From Bidens hawaiensis (lineage: Eukaryota > Streptophyta > Magnoliopsida > Asterales > Asteraceae), in assembly GCA_021521415.1 (NCBI GenBank), contig JAIQDT010000168.1:2612501-2676500 (forward strand): a stretch of DNA of 64,000 bases, given 5' to 3'. The position numbers and the translations under genes were made by a program. The notes beneath the pieces are model-generated. The model was not told where the DNA came from. It saw only the letters and a program-made list of their open reading frames with translations, and did no database searches. Positions 1 through 10,993 of this stretch are shown here, piece by piece (the stretch's first letter is position 1; the number at the start of each line of letters is the position of its first letter).

Positions 1-467
1 TCTTGTTAATGAATAAATTATTGAGCAAACACAAGTGTGCTGTTAAACCTGTAGACTTATGCTGGTAGCACTGTAGCTTGCTCAGAGTTGAACCATGCCC
101 GACAAAGTCCTTCAGATAATTCCTTATCAAGTTTCCTCAAGCATACTCGGACCACTGTTTATTAAAGAATAACCTTGCTAGATCTTCCAAAATACTTGGC
201 TTCAAAAGCTTGGTTTAGCCAAGAGCTTCCTGGGAAGCAAACCTTGCTTGGCTTTGATGAACAACCTTGCTAGACATAGTGAACCCTGCTCGGATTGACA
301 CTAAAGAAGACTTCAATAAGATAACCTTGCCCGGAAGGCAAAATACCTTGCTAGACTTAAGTAAAAGCTTGCTCGGAAGTCCAAGTGTGCCCGATATCCA
401 TACTTAGCCATTATCAGGGAGGTTGAGAAGATTCCAATCTTCCTTTAAGCATTTTCTCATCCTAACA
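1..467 (-). repeat. Copia-1 3' LTR, partial
   Basis: Positions 1-467 align closely with the end of the intact LTR at about 15421-15888. They share blocks such as GACAAAGTCCTT, ACTTGGCTTCAAAAGCTTGG and GGTTGAGAAGATT, and the terminal CCTAACA. On the minus strand it begins TGTTAGGATG. About 680 bp of this LTR lie left of the window. It contains many copies of a short motif (GAGCAAGNTT in element orientation) that also fills the spacer at 5400-6240. Confidence 0.92.
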
Positions 468-480
468 ATCTCCCCCCTAG
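468..480 (-). other. Polypurine tract of Copia-1
   Basis: On the minus strand this reads CTAGGGGGGAGAT, directly before the TG that opens the 3' LTR. Position and purine content fit the plus-strand DNA primer of a retrotransposon. Confidence 0.85.
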
Positions 481-636
481 ATTGGAACACCTTCAACTGT
501 ACCAAAACACTTCTATGGTTACATACACTTAGTCCAAAATACAAATCAAATTCAAAAGTCAAATAACATAAAAAGATTACAACTCATAATTTTGTCACAA
601 GGACATTTCAAATCAATATTATACTAAGTTGCATCT

Positions 637-2261
637 TCATCTTCTGGAGCACTTGATTTCAGCCTTCTTTTGCTGAAATAGAGAAATCTCCCTATGGTGT
701 GGATATTGAGGAGACAGGTTCCATTTAACTATATCCTCAAGATTCTCAACACGAAGAAGCTCTAAATCAGATTCACTTGAGATAATGTGCCTTATCGTGT
801 CATTTGTGTTTCTCATCAGAAACCTTCCATTTCTATCATCATAAAGTATGTTTTCAATATTGTTGCAGTCTTTGATAAAATAAAACATGGTTGGCTTGTT
901 GAACTTGCAAAAAGTAGGTTCTCAATCACTGATCCATTTCCGTTTGATCTTTTTAACCAGTTCAGACAGGGAAATCCCAATTTTGCTTGTTCCTTCAAAT
1001 ATTTCAAAAGTTCAAGCTGTTGAGCACTGGTAGACCTATGTCTTACTTGATAATCAGATATGTGCAGTGCAGCAATCACAGTTAACTGCTCTAGATTGAA
1101 CTTTCTAAAGTCAAATTTGGAGTAGATTTTTTCAAGTTCTCCATTTTCCATCAGAAAATTCAGATGTTTAACCCTGGAATCATAGAATAGTCCATCTGGC
1201 ATGATTGTGCGATTGACTGGTGGTCCTTTGGATTTAGCATATGCTTCAAATTTGACACAAGATAGCTTGACTTCAGATTTCCTAATTATTGATAGACGAG
1301 TCATCCTTTTGGGTATTCCTTTGACCTTAACATCAGGCTGTTGAGCACTTCCCTTTTCATGTTTCAAGAGTTTCCCTTTTAGCACTTTGAAGTTGCTCAA
1401 GATTTCTTTCCTCATCATATTTTTCACAGAGTCAAGGGAAATCCCATGTTTCACCAGAAATTTTGGTTTCCCACCAGATTTGCACAGAAATTTGTGAAAT
1501 TTCATTTCTTCTGCTAGTGTCTCTTGCTTTCTCAAATGTTCCATTACTAGATCATTATTCTTGACAGTCTTTTCATTTTCTAAGACCTCTGATATTTTGT
1601 CAATCACAATGTCTAGTTTTTCTTTAGCATTTGTTTCTGATTCTTTCTTTTTAATCAGCTTTAGTAATGATACTAGCACTCCATTTGGGATTTCTTCATC
1701 ATTTAAACATTTTTCAATTACATCTTGTGAGCCATCCTTCTTATTTTCATTGTTTGACTCATCCCTTGATTTCTTCACATCCTCAAACAGTTCTAACATT
1801 TTTCTTTGTTCTTCAAATTCCTTATCAGACAACATTTGATTTAGAAGCTCTCTGTCTTGAATTTCTGTCATTCTTTGCTCGTAGACCTTTTTGGCCTTCT
1901 AACTTGATTCATCAATGTGCAAGACCTTTTTATTCACCTTTGGAGAATTAAAGATCTGTGAATTATCAGTTTCTAGGGTGATTTCTTTTCCCTTGATCTT
2001 CTTTCCTTTATCAACTTGATTCTTTTCTTCTTTTGGAAGGTTATCAGTTTCATAATCCGAATCGTTTTCATTATAAACTGATAATAGATTTAATGAATTA
2101 CCCCCCTGATTCAATGAGTTCTCCCCCTGTTTTGGTGCAGCTGAGGTCTTCTCAACCTCATACCTTAGGGTTTGAACTTTCTGCAATGCATTCATCAGTT
2201 CTTCCTCAAATTCTGATAGATGATTCTTGTAGAATTTGGAATTAATTGGAATTGAGTCCAT
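637..2261 (-). pseudogene. Extra 3' ORF of Copia-1 (env-position, function unknown)
   Basis: A reading frame starting at 2261 (MDSIPINSKFY) runs to 816 with one in-frame amber stop near 1899. A frame change near 890 then continues it to 637, where it ends in KKAEIKCSRR. The protein is hydrophilic, rich in K, E and L, with likely coiled-coil stretches around LLNQMLSDKEFEEQRKMLEL. I see no signal peptide or clear membrane segment, so 'env' would describe only its place after pol. A block near the start (EKTSAAPKQGENS) resembles the Copia-2 region near 62850 (KTSKAPKQGEN), which ties the two extra ORFs together. The N-terminal part seen in Copia-2 (61702-62187) is absent here. Confidence 0.6.
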
Positions 2262-2552
2262 TTTGATCTACAATTATCAGACATATAAGATAACAATCAG
2301 TAAAAGAAAGACTAAGATATTGAAATTTTATTGAGAAAGACGGATAATAAAAATTAAAGACACAAGATGTTTTGATTCAAATCGTCGTCTTTGAACAATA
2401 TGGATACCTACACACAATCTTTGAATAATATATTTTGAAACAGTAATCCTTTAAATATAGCATATTTCATTAAAGAGACAAATAAATTGTCTGATGTCAT
2501 GAAACTGACTAGTCATTAAACTACAGGTATATTATTGGTTGAAAAAAAAAGT
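2262..2552. other. Non-coding Copia-1 sequence before the MULE
   Basis: AT-rich sequence between the extra ORF start and the left target duplication of the inserted MULE. No ORF or motif recognised. Confidence 0.6.
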
Positions 2553-2561
2553 TTCTGAAAA
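2553..2561. repeat. MULE target-site duplication, left
   Basis: TTCTGAAAA, identical to 5142-5150. Confidence 0.9.
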
Positions 2562-2609
2562 GGCTTGGGTTATACATACACCATGTTGGTTATTCATACA
2601 CCAGAGTAG

Positions 2610-2766
2610 CCTATACGAGCCGTATACGCTCTATACGACTCGTATAGGTACATATTCAAGTCATTTTGAAGCAGAAGTGTCAGATTTTATTCTTTTGTAT
2701 CGTATAGCCCCTATACAGCTCGTATAGGGCTATATGACTCGTATAGGGTCTATTTGACTCATATAG
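2610..2766. repeat. Left subterminal array of CTATACGAG/CTCGTATAG palindromes
   Basis: Clusters at 2610-2648 and 2701-2766 hold repeated units of about 17-20 bp, each a near-palindrome of CTATACGAG and CTCGTATAG, with some diverged to TGACTCATATAG. The same units recur at the right end. Repeated short sites near transposon ends are commonly transposase-binding sites; that role is inferred here. Confidence 0.85.
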
Positions 2767-3200
2767 TTTTTTTTTTCAATTTTAAAATTACATAATATTA
2801 AAAATAACACCCGAGTTGGTTAAAAAATAAAAATATACATAACAACCTACGTGCAACATGAGCTTTTCGGGGTAACGAATTTTTAGTTTCATTTATTGGT
2901 ATAAATGTTTTGGCTTGTGTTAACTCAGCTTTTGAAATATAGCCTTTATAATTTATAATATTATAGTTGTTTAATACCTTATAGACACAAGACAAATCAA
3001 ATAGAAGTTGTCGGGTGACGCATTATTTAACGTATTTAAATACTTTATCTTCATTTTTTTACTCTAATTGATTACGCTTGTAAAAGAAAAAAATTTTAAA
3101 AAAACAAGAAAAATTATAATAATCCATCGCGATAATTAACTAAGCTTAAGCAACCAAAAAAACATGTAATCATAAGGACCAAAACATAATATCCAAAACA
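2767..3200. other. MULE internal non-coding sequence
   Basis: AT-rich sequence downstream of the transposase gene. No further ORF or structure recognised. Confidence 0.6.
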
Positions 3201-3204
3201 AAAG

Positions 3205-4290
3205 GTCCCAAACATAAAGTTCAAAATACATCAACATCTAAACATCCAAAACGCTTGTAATTGTGCTCGTATGCATCTAGCATGGGAGAATGAATTAACG
3301 AGTTCCATAGTTCTTCAAAATATTCCCAGTTTTTATTACCCCGGACAAAACTTTGCTTACAATGCTTTTTAACGTTCTGAGATATGTGCCATCTGAATAG
3401 CAATTTGTTGCATTTGGGAATACAACGTTACAAACATTCATCTACGCAAGATCCCTATCTGTCAATATCACACGTGGCATCATGCAATTGTGTAACATCG
3501 ACTTAAGCCTCGTTAACACCCATGTAAAGTTATCCTCCGTCTCTTTCGATATAAAAGACAACGCAATCGTAATCGTCTTTCTAGTCGAAATTACACCAAC
3601 AATTTGTACAAGCGGCAACTTGTATTCGTTTGTGTTGTACGTCATGTTAATAATCAACAGGTGAGGGAAAGCACGAAACATCATATAGGACGTAGGATGC
3701 ATAAAGAATAAAACTTCCATGGCATTGATGGATGAAGTTTTCCGAAAATCGTGGGTGTAACCTTTATCACCCAAAAGTCGGAAAAGAACCTTCATGTGAA
3801 TTTCTCCTTGGAATATCTCCTTACGTACCTTATATGTTTCGTTATGCATGGTTCGGAGTGAGGATACACTTGTCCCGTCTTCCCCCTGAATAAAACTTAA
3901 AATGTCACGTGGCGCCAATTTATTTCGATACATGTTTCTCACAGTAGCTTTCTGATCTTTAGTCAACCTCATAGCGTATGGATGAGCCTCCATATGTTGA
4001 GCAAGTTCATGGTTGTGGTCACCATGGCTCACCCGTAATGCCCAACCGTTGTATTCATTGTGGTATTTTCCAACTAATTGAAACGGACAATTAGTTTTTC
4101 TTGTACCCGAACGTCTAACTTTCGCGGTTGACTTGTATACTCCACCGCGATCATACAAAAGGAATATTTTTATCACATCCCCCGTGGCGTTGTTCTTCGT
4201 TCTTTCGGTGACTACGACGACACCGTTCTTCAGACCTTTTTTTTAGCCCAGTTCATCAATTCATCAAGAGATATAAATGTATGTAATGAA
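3205..4290 (-). pseudogene. FAR1-type DNA-binding / MULE transposase, broken
   Basis: On the minus strand the N-terminal part (about 4265-4000) reads DELMNWAKK, then after a frame change at a poly-A run KNGVVVVTERTKNN and LLYDRGGVYKS. Next come the FAR1-like zinc-binding block (TNCPFQL, then a distal HGDHNH) and the helical MRLTKDQKATVRNMYRNKL. The MULE catalytic core follows. The usual first Asp lies in a D-x-T-Y-x-T-N motif, and here it reads NMTYNTNEYKLP (Asn codon at 3646-3648). The second acidic motif, ILTDRDLA, is present. An amber codon directly follows it, and a frame change then leads into RWHISQNVKKHCKQSF and NWEYFEELWNSL near 3400-3230. The domain with the last catalytic residue is missing. 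FAR1-related plant transcription factors share this fold, but the TIRs, duplication and lesions point to a transposon gene. Confidence 0.88.
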
Positions 4291-4356
4291 AATTATTTGT
4301 TAACAAAGGTAATGTATACAATTGAAAATATAGTTAGAAAAGAATACTTTATGATT

Positions 4357-4491
4357 TTACTTATCGGTTGAAAAAATGGACATATTGCTTGAATTTTCAC
4401 CGCCAGCAACTTCATAAATTTCACCACCGGTAGCTTCACAATTTTCATCACCTGGAACTCCATACTTTCCACCTAAAATTACTTTCTTCAT
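4357..4491 (-). CDS. Possible first exon of the MULE gene (44 codons)
   Basis: A short ORF starts at ATG 4491-4489 and reads MKKVILGGKYGVPGDENCEA, then two similar Gly/Glu-rich repeats (TGGEIYEV, AGGENSSN) before a stop. It lies about 70-100 bp upstream of the DELMNWAKK segment, and an ATAAGTAAAATC sequence near its end could be a splice donor. It may be exon 1 of the transposase gene. No known domain was recognised, and chance is not excluded. Confidence 0.4.
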   Translation of the reverse strand: MKKVILGGKYGVPGDENCEATGGEIYEVAGGENSSNMSIFSTDK

Positions 4492-4831
4492 AATTATTGT
4501 CAAACATCTATGTGAAAAACTCCATTCATTTAAAACTTACAAAAACTAAAACATGATCTAGATAATATGAGAAAAGAGACTAAGAAAGAATAAGAATGAT
4601 AAAAATTGAAAAACTTACAAGACCTCTTTATATTATATTCACTAGATTATTAAATCCTAATATTACAATTAGTCAAATAACTTTCTATAGAAAATCATAA
4701 ATCACCAGACAAATCTATCATATTTTAGGCTTGTACCCAAATGTTACAATAAGATATACAACTTTTGGTATTACCTTACAAAGCAACACACAAATCTTAC
4801 ATGGTTTGAGAAAGAAAATCTGATACCTGGT

Positions 4832-5099
4832 CTATACGGGTCGTATACCTTCTATACGAGTCGTATAGACCAAATAGTAATTAAATATATCTGGTTAAAG
4901 TACATGCTGGCATGCTGTATATACGAGTCGTATAGACCCTATACGGGTTGTATAGGTCAGACGGGTTACGTAGGCTATACGAGCTGGAAAATCTATACGG
5001 CTCGTATAGACTGCACAAAGCTGCCACACTGACACGTTCGTACACAGGTCAATAAGTTAGGCCTATACGACGCGTATAGGCCCTATACGAGCCGTATAG
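4832..5099. repeat. Right subterminal array of CTATACGAG/CTCGTATAG palindromes
   Basis: Four clusters (4832-4868, 4920-4956, 4975-5009, 5062-5099) each contain one or two near-palindromic units like CTATACGAGTCGTATAG. The array mirrors the left end but is longer. Confidence 0.85.
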
Positions 5100-5141
5100 C
5101 CTTATTCCCACACCAGGGCTGGTGTATGCATGGCATAACCC

Positions 5142-5150
5142 TTCTGAAAA
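5142..5150. repeat. MULE target-site duplication, right
   Basis: TTCTGAAAA, identical to 2553-2561. Confidence 0.9.
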
Positions 5151-7565
5151 AGTTCTTTTTGATTCTTTCTTTTCTTTTGCACGCTAGGTTTTACATGCAT
5201 TTTGTCATTTAGTTCATAAATGCTTTCAACCACTAATCAAAATAAAAATAAAAATTGTTACAAAACATGTTTGTCACCAAGTTCATTAGAAAATTTAATT
5301 TCATTGTTTGCACATTTCAGAATAGATCAGGTATTATGTAATTAAAAATAAATCTAAGAAAGTAAAGCGAAGGAAGCTTACTCGAAATACAAGATTGCTC
5401 GAGAAATAAATCCCAAGACAAGTAATCAAGTATAAATCATCAAATAGGCAACCTTGTTAGGAAACAATTAAGACACCCAAAATAACATCTTAGAAATATT
5501 TCTAATTGTCAACCTTGCTCAAATAACTGAACATATCATAAACCTTACCCGAAAAATTTAAAACAGTTAACAAATATTCAGTTAAGTTCTTTCTCATGCT
5601 AAAGTGTTCCCGAAAACAATTTAGAAGTGCACAGTGTGCTAGAGTAGACTTTTCTACCCTAAGATATTAAATTATGCTCTATACACAAAGCGTACTTGAA
5701 AATATATGAATAAATCATTTTAGCACATATATAATCATCAAGCTTGCCCGGATATCTCAAACAGTTAAACAAAACAACTAAGTTTGCTAGAATTGCCTAA
5801 GAATATCAAAGCTTGCTAGGAAATTCGTATTCAACATTGATAAATGTAAAGCTTGCTAGAATAAGTCAAATATCCTATAAAACATCTAAGTTGTACTGGA
5901 ATAATGCTAACTTGTTAAAGCTTGCTAGAAATATCATAACCAACCATAAAGCTTGCTAGGATGACCTAAAAATCCTATAAAACAACTAAGTTTGTTAGAA
6001 AGTTCAGAAATCATCAAGGCTTGCTCGAATCAACATAATCAAACATATTTCAAATTCAAGCCTGCCCGAAAGTGTTAAACTTAAAATAAAACAGTCAAGT
6101 CTACTCAAAAGTAAGTAAAACATCAAAGCATGCCCGAAATGAATAAACTTAGACAGAAACATATATGTTTTCCCGATAAGGTTGAAATTCATCAAACCGA
6201 TAAGGTTGAAATTCATCAAACCTTACTCGACATTACATATTCAAACCTTTCAAAGGTAAAATGCAACTCTTTTTGTCTTAAACCATGTTTCATACAAATT
6301 TATCATTCAAAATCAATGGTTAAGAGTGGTGCATTAAGTGATCAAATTTCAGTTATTTTCCTTCATTTTTCTTTTGAAAAGATCTCAACATGGGATCACA
6401 TTGGTAAAGTTGCCTCTCATTACTTCATTCTCAGCATCATTATGACATATCAGACAGGTTACCAGCAGGTCTAGACATAGCATTATTTTCATTGCCTTGG
6501 AGATATGAATTAAGGTTCAAACATATGTGAGGTTGAACGTTGAACTTACATGCCACGCAAGTCGGACTTAGAGGCATTTCATTCGGAATGTTTAAAGGAC
6601 TTATATGATTTCCTCCACCCCTGTAGTTCTAGAATTAACCCTCATATTTGCATTTTTCATTAAATTTGTGAACACTTATCAACTTTTGGTTGAATAAATA
6701 TTAAAATAGTGTAGTTCACATTTTTTCATTGTCATTCTCAATAAGATACTTCATTTTAGGTAACCAAATACCAACGGGCTCGTGTATGACTGGGTAATCA
6801 CTTTTCTGCCTATCATGCGGAAAGATGTGTATTGGAACATGCATAGATAATTATGTATCTCCACATAAAGTTTAGCATTTTCATTATGTTTATATCACCT
6901 TTGATTTTACACATCATGGAAAGAAACCGTACATGATAATGACTGTACTAGCTGTCTTTTAAGCCTATTAAATCCATAAGATTAGCATAAATAACCCATG
7001 TACTATCATTTCCCATTGGTTGGATCAATTTTCATATTCCAACCTTATAAGATTCTATAAAGCTTGAACTAAGTAATCTTATCCTGTCTTATGACCATTA
7101 AATTTGCTCTGTTTTGACAAAAGTGTTTTAAGAATTTTTTTTATAAACTTCATTTGAGTAGCCAATTTTATCACAAAAACACATTTTGACAAAAACATTT
7201 GAAACATATTCAAAACACATATTCAAATCTCAATACACATGACATCATCAAAACACGCAGACATCACAAAATGCATAGGCTAGCATATCCTAACAATATC
7301 ATCATATCAGATAATCCACATAATCAAGATATCAGATAAGCACATTCATATAGATCAAATCAAATATTTATCCTGATAACACACATTCACTGATAATTAT
7401 CTTAAGAATCAAAGACACCTAAGATACACACATATAGTCATTCAAATCACATATCAGCAAACATTAATCACATATTCACAGATCAATCAAACAAACATTC
7501 AACAAGACTTTTAAAAATTCAGTTTGCATAAGAAGCACACATCATCCATCAGACCTCATTAGAGT
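5151..7565 (-). other. Copia-1 non-coding spacer between RNase H and extra ORF
   Basis: No coding capacity is visible. The part at 5380-6240 carries many copies of a short motif that reads TTCGAGCAAGCTT or TTCTAGCAAGCTT in element orientation, usually 20-60 bp apart. The block 6480-6850 contains the palindrome-like AGGTTGAACGTTGAACTT and a GGTAACCAAATACCAACGGG segment. Recognisable counterparts exist in the Copia-2 spacer (59490-59760, reverse complement), so parts of this non-coding region are conserved between copies. Confidence 0.7.
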
Positions 7566-8200
7566 AGATCATTCCTAAGGCTTTAAGAAGAAAGTTGAAT
7601 CTGGTTTTATCAAGTGGCTTAGTGAATAGGTCTGCCTAATTGTCACTTGAGTCAACTCTTTTCACTTCAATTAGAACTTTTTCACTACAATCCCTAATAA
7701 AATGATGTCTAATTTCAATGTGCTTAGTCTTGGAATGTTGTACAGGATTCTTAACAATAATGATGCAGCAGTATTATCAGTGAAAATAGGGGTGTTTAGA
7801 AAATTCAAACCATAATCCAGCATTTGGTTCTGAATCCAGAGAATTTGTGCACAGCAGGCGGATGCAACAATATACTCAGCTTCAGCAATTGGGATGGACA
7901 TTGTAGTCTGTTTCTTGCACTTCCATGACACCAATCTGTCACCCAAAAATTGACAACCTCCAGAAGTGGACTTTCTGCTCATGTTGCACCCATCATAGTC
8001 ATTGTCAGTATAGGCAACTAGATCAAAGAAGTGGTTCTTTGGGTACCAAATTCCCAGATCAGGTCTTCCTTTCAAATATCTAAAGATCCTCTTAACAACA
8101 TTCATGTGAGAGACCTTAGGAATTAATTGGAATCTTGAACAAACACACACAGCAAACATGATGTCTGGCCTTGAAGCATTCAGATACATCAGAGATCCAA
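7566..8200 (-). pseudogene. Copia-1 RNase H domain and pol C terminus
   Basis: A frame from 8189 reads MYLNASRPDIMFAVCVCSRF, then FRYLKGRPDLGIWYPK, AYTDNDYDGCN, RKSTSGGCQFLGDRLVSW and AEAEYIVASACCAQILWIQN. These are hallmark blocks of the Ty1/copia RT C-terminal region and RNase H. The RNase H acidic positions are visible (TDND, EAEY, TDNTAA). After TDNTAAS the frame shifts, and the rest of the domain (counterparts of HIEIRHHFIRDC) continues in another frame to about 7566. RNase H would remove RNA from the RNA/DNA hybrid during reverse transcription in the virus-like particle. Confidence 0.88.
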
Positions 8201-9060
8201 TCTTTGCTCTGTATATTCATGTTCATCTACTGGCTCCCCCTTCTCATCTGCAATCATTTTCTCATGTATATCCATAGGAGTTGAAGCAGTTTTGAGGTCA
8301 TGACACTTGAACTTATTCAATATGTCCTGCACATATTTAGACTAGTATACGAAAATTCCATCAGCCTTCTGTTGAACTTGCAACCCAAGAAAGAAGTTTA
8401 TTTCTCCCACAGAGCTCATGTTGTACTTGGACTTCATCACCTTTTCAAACTCCATACACATTTGTTCATTAGTTGAACCAAAGATAATATCATTAACATA
8501 TACTTGTAACAACAACAAATCTCTTCTTCTTTTCTTATAAAAGAGGGTCTTGTCAATAAACCATTATCAAGCAGATGGTTTGATAACTCATTATGCCAAG
8601 CTCTTGGAGCTTGATGTAATCCATACAAAGATTTGTTTACTCAGAGTCCTCAAATCTTGGTGGTTGAGTCACATACACCTCCTCATCTATTTTTCCATTC
8701 AAAATGCAGATTTGACATCCAATTGGAATACTCGTATATTCTTTGAGGAAACATTATCTAAGAAAATTCTTATTTCTTCAAGTCTTGCAACTGGTGCAAC
8801 GAGTTCCTCAAAGTCAATCCATTGTTCTTGTAAGCATCCCAATGCAACCAGTCTTCCTTTGTTTTTGATCACAGTCCCCCTTTAATCTCTTTCCATTCGG
8901 TTCCAATGGTATATCTGTGTCTTGGCTTATCTACAAGTTCCCACACATGTAAATCTCTAAATTGAGCCAACTCCTCTTGCATAGCTTCTACCCAACTATT
9001 GTCTTTTAATGCTTGAACAATGTTCTTGGGTTCTATTTGGGATAGAAAGCAAGAGTACAA
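8201..9060 (-). pseudogene. Copia-1 reverse transcriptase, broken
   Basis: From 9060 it begins FLSQIEPKNIVQALKDNSWV, AMQEELAQFRDLHVWELV, the usual start of copia RT. Near 8628-8580 it reads [20 protein letters not shown]. The catalytic YVDD box at 8489-8500 reads YVND: one codon change (GAT to AAT on the coding strand) replaces an essential metal-binding Asp. Several frame changes separate the segments, and some residues between 8869 and 8630 are present only in other frames. The gene cannot encode an active polymerase. Confidence 0.88.
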
Positions 9061-9384
9061 ACAAATGTTTGCAGATTCAAAAGCACTTATTGTACTCTTT
9101 CGTTGATGTTTCCAATGATGTTCTCAGGTGGATGATTCTTTTCAACATATGAGGAATAATCACATAAGTAGATATGGTAGATTCAAGATTTGTGTCATTG
9201 AGATCAGGTTCAACAATGATCAAATCAGTTGTCGCATCATGAAATTCAGGTGCTTCTTCATTATTCTGTTGTGATGTAGAAGCATCATTGTTTCCCATAT
9301 TCAAGCTTTCAAACAATTGTTCAAATCTTGCTTCTCTTTTAGCTTGTGTCTGAATTTCATTTTAGTCGCTAGGATCACCCTCAT
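9061..9384 (-). pseudogene. Copia-1 integrase-to-RT linker
   Basis: An acidic, low-complexity reading frame (9077-9316: MGNNDASTSQQNNEEAPEFH) in the place where copia pol has a variable region between the integrase C terminus and RT. It belongs to pol but no domain is visible. Confidence 0.6.
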
Positions 9385-10365
9385 TCAAGACATGATTATC
9401 TTGATTCTCTTGGTTACCATTGTCTTGGACCTGTTCTTGATTGAGACCTTGTCTTGATCTTGAACTTGTTCATTTTCAGCAATTGAGGTATCCTTTATGA
9501 ATCTATATTCAGGTATTTTACTAGCAACCTTGGACCACAACTTGTCCAAATCAATTTTCTTTGAAGAGCCTTCCATATGCACACTGGTTTTGTATAAATT
9601 TTCATCAAAGTCCTCAGGATAAATCTTGAAGGACTTGATTAACTTCTCAAGATCAAACAGCCATGTTGCTCCATCAACATTATTGAACTCATTTTCATTA
9701 AAAACAACATCGTAAGATTCAGTTACACTCAAATGGTCTTTTACATAGACTCTGTAGGCTTTTGAGTGAGTTGAATATCCAACAAAGAAGCAATCCAAGG
9801 ATTTTGACTGAAATTTGTTGAGATAATCCTTGGTGTTCAATATTGAACATTTGAATCCTAAAGGCTTGAGAAACTTGATGTAGGGCTTCCTTTTAAACAA
9901 AATCTCACAAGGAGTCTTTACTTGAATTTTGTTTAGAAGGACCATATTCTGAACATAGCAAGCAGTATTGATAGCTTCTACCCAAAATGTAACATGCAAG
10001 AAAGCATCTGCTAACATGGTCCTTGCAGCTTCAATAAATGTTCTATTCCTTCTTTCTGCAACCCCATTATGTTCAAAAGTTCTAGGAGCAAAGAACTGTT
10101 GAATAATTCCCTTTTATTTGCAAAATTCTTCCATAACTCCATTTTTGAACCCAACCCCATTATCACTTCTCATTATCTTCACCCTTGCATCCAACTGGTT
10201 CTCAATCCTTGTTACACAGTCTTTAATTAACTCAGCAGCTTCATCTTTTGTACTTAGGAAATAAACCCAAGTAAATCTTAAAAAATCATCTATGATTACC
10301 AACCAATACTTGGTACACTCACATGACCAAAAGATCCATATGAAGCATTTCAAGCACTTTATCAA
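9385..10365 (-). pseudogene. Copia-1 integrase, broken
   Basis: The catalytic core is readable: first Asp in WLVIIDDFLRFTWVYFL, second in IMRSDNGVGF, Glu in NGVAERRNRT (around 10060, outside the long frames). The C-terminal part follows from 10017: MLADAFLHVTFWVEAINTAC, YIKFLKPLGFKC, SLDCFFVGYSTHSKAYRVY. A stop after MEEFCK near 10114 and frame changes split it. Integrase would join element cDNA to host DNA. Together with the upstream HKKLCHVNL and CIYCQKGKHHKS segment this is a normal copia order. Confidence 0.88.
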
Positions 10366-10980
10366 TTGAGTTTATGAGCTTTGGTTTGTGAGATGACTTG
10401 TGATGCTTACCCTTTTGACAATAAATGCATTTGTCATCAAGTTTGAACTCTCTTGTGGGCAAACCCATGACATGCTCACATTTCACAAGTCTGTTCATGT
10501 TCTTTAGGTTGACATGACAAAGCTTTTTGTGCAACAATTTGGATTTATTTTCAGTGGCGTTGGATACAAAACAGGTACCTCCCCTTGAAATGGTATCTTT
10601 CATATTCAATTCATAAAAATTTCCATTCCTTGGAGCCATCATCATAATCATATCTGGAGGAATCACAAAGTCAGGTTTGAGAATAAAACAGTGAGTGTCA
10701 TCAAACCCAACCTTATAACCTTTATCACACATTTGTGAGATGCTCGAAAGGTTACATTGGAATCCTTCCATAAAAAAGACATTATCAAAAGTGACTTTCC
10801 AATTGTCAATATTCCTTTGCCTACTATCTTTCCTCCATTCTCATCACTTCCAAATGCAACTGGGCCTTCAAGCTTCTCTTCATAGTTTACTAGTGACCTC
10901 TTGTCACATGTCATGTGCTTGGAACATCCACTATCCATATACCATACTACATTGACTGGTGTGGTCTGTCCCTGCACATA
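10319..10980 (-). pseudogene. Copia-1 protease and GAG-pre-integrase domain
   Basis: At 10977 a frame reads MQGQTTPVNVVWYMDSGCSK, with the DSG active-site triad of copia aspartic proteases intact. It continues to GGKIVGKGILTIGK, then the frame shifts near 10750. The next frame (10771-10319) reads EGFQCNLSSISQMCDKGYKV, the GAG-pre-integrase domain with HKKLCHVNLKNMNRL, and the integrase zinc-finger residues CIYCQKGKHH. The protease would process the Gag-Pol polyprotein. Confidence 0.88.
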
Positions 10981-10993
10981 TCAAAGAAAATGA

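Larger units (their letters stand above)
2562..5141 (-). mobile_element. Mutator-like element (MULE) inserted in Copia-1
   Basis: Two copies of the 9-bp duplication TTCTGAAAA flank it (2553-2561 and 5142-5150); 9 bp is the usual Mutator size. The ends are imperfect inverted repeats: the left begins GGCTTGGGTTATACATACACC, and the right, on the other strand, begins GGGTTATGCCATGCATACACC. Next to both ends lie arrays of palindromic CTATACGAGTCGTATAG-like units. Inside is a minus-strand FAR1/MULE transposase gene with fatal changes. The element arrived after Copia-1. It is now non-autonomous but could have been mobilised in trans while its ends were recognised. Confidence 0.92.

Noticed and set aside
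3442..4176. Host FAR1/FHY3-like transcription factor gene
   Set aside because: It lies between inverted repeats and a 9-bp duplication, has a lost catalytic Asp, a stop and frame changes. It is a transposon gene remnant.
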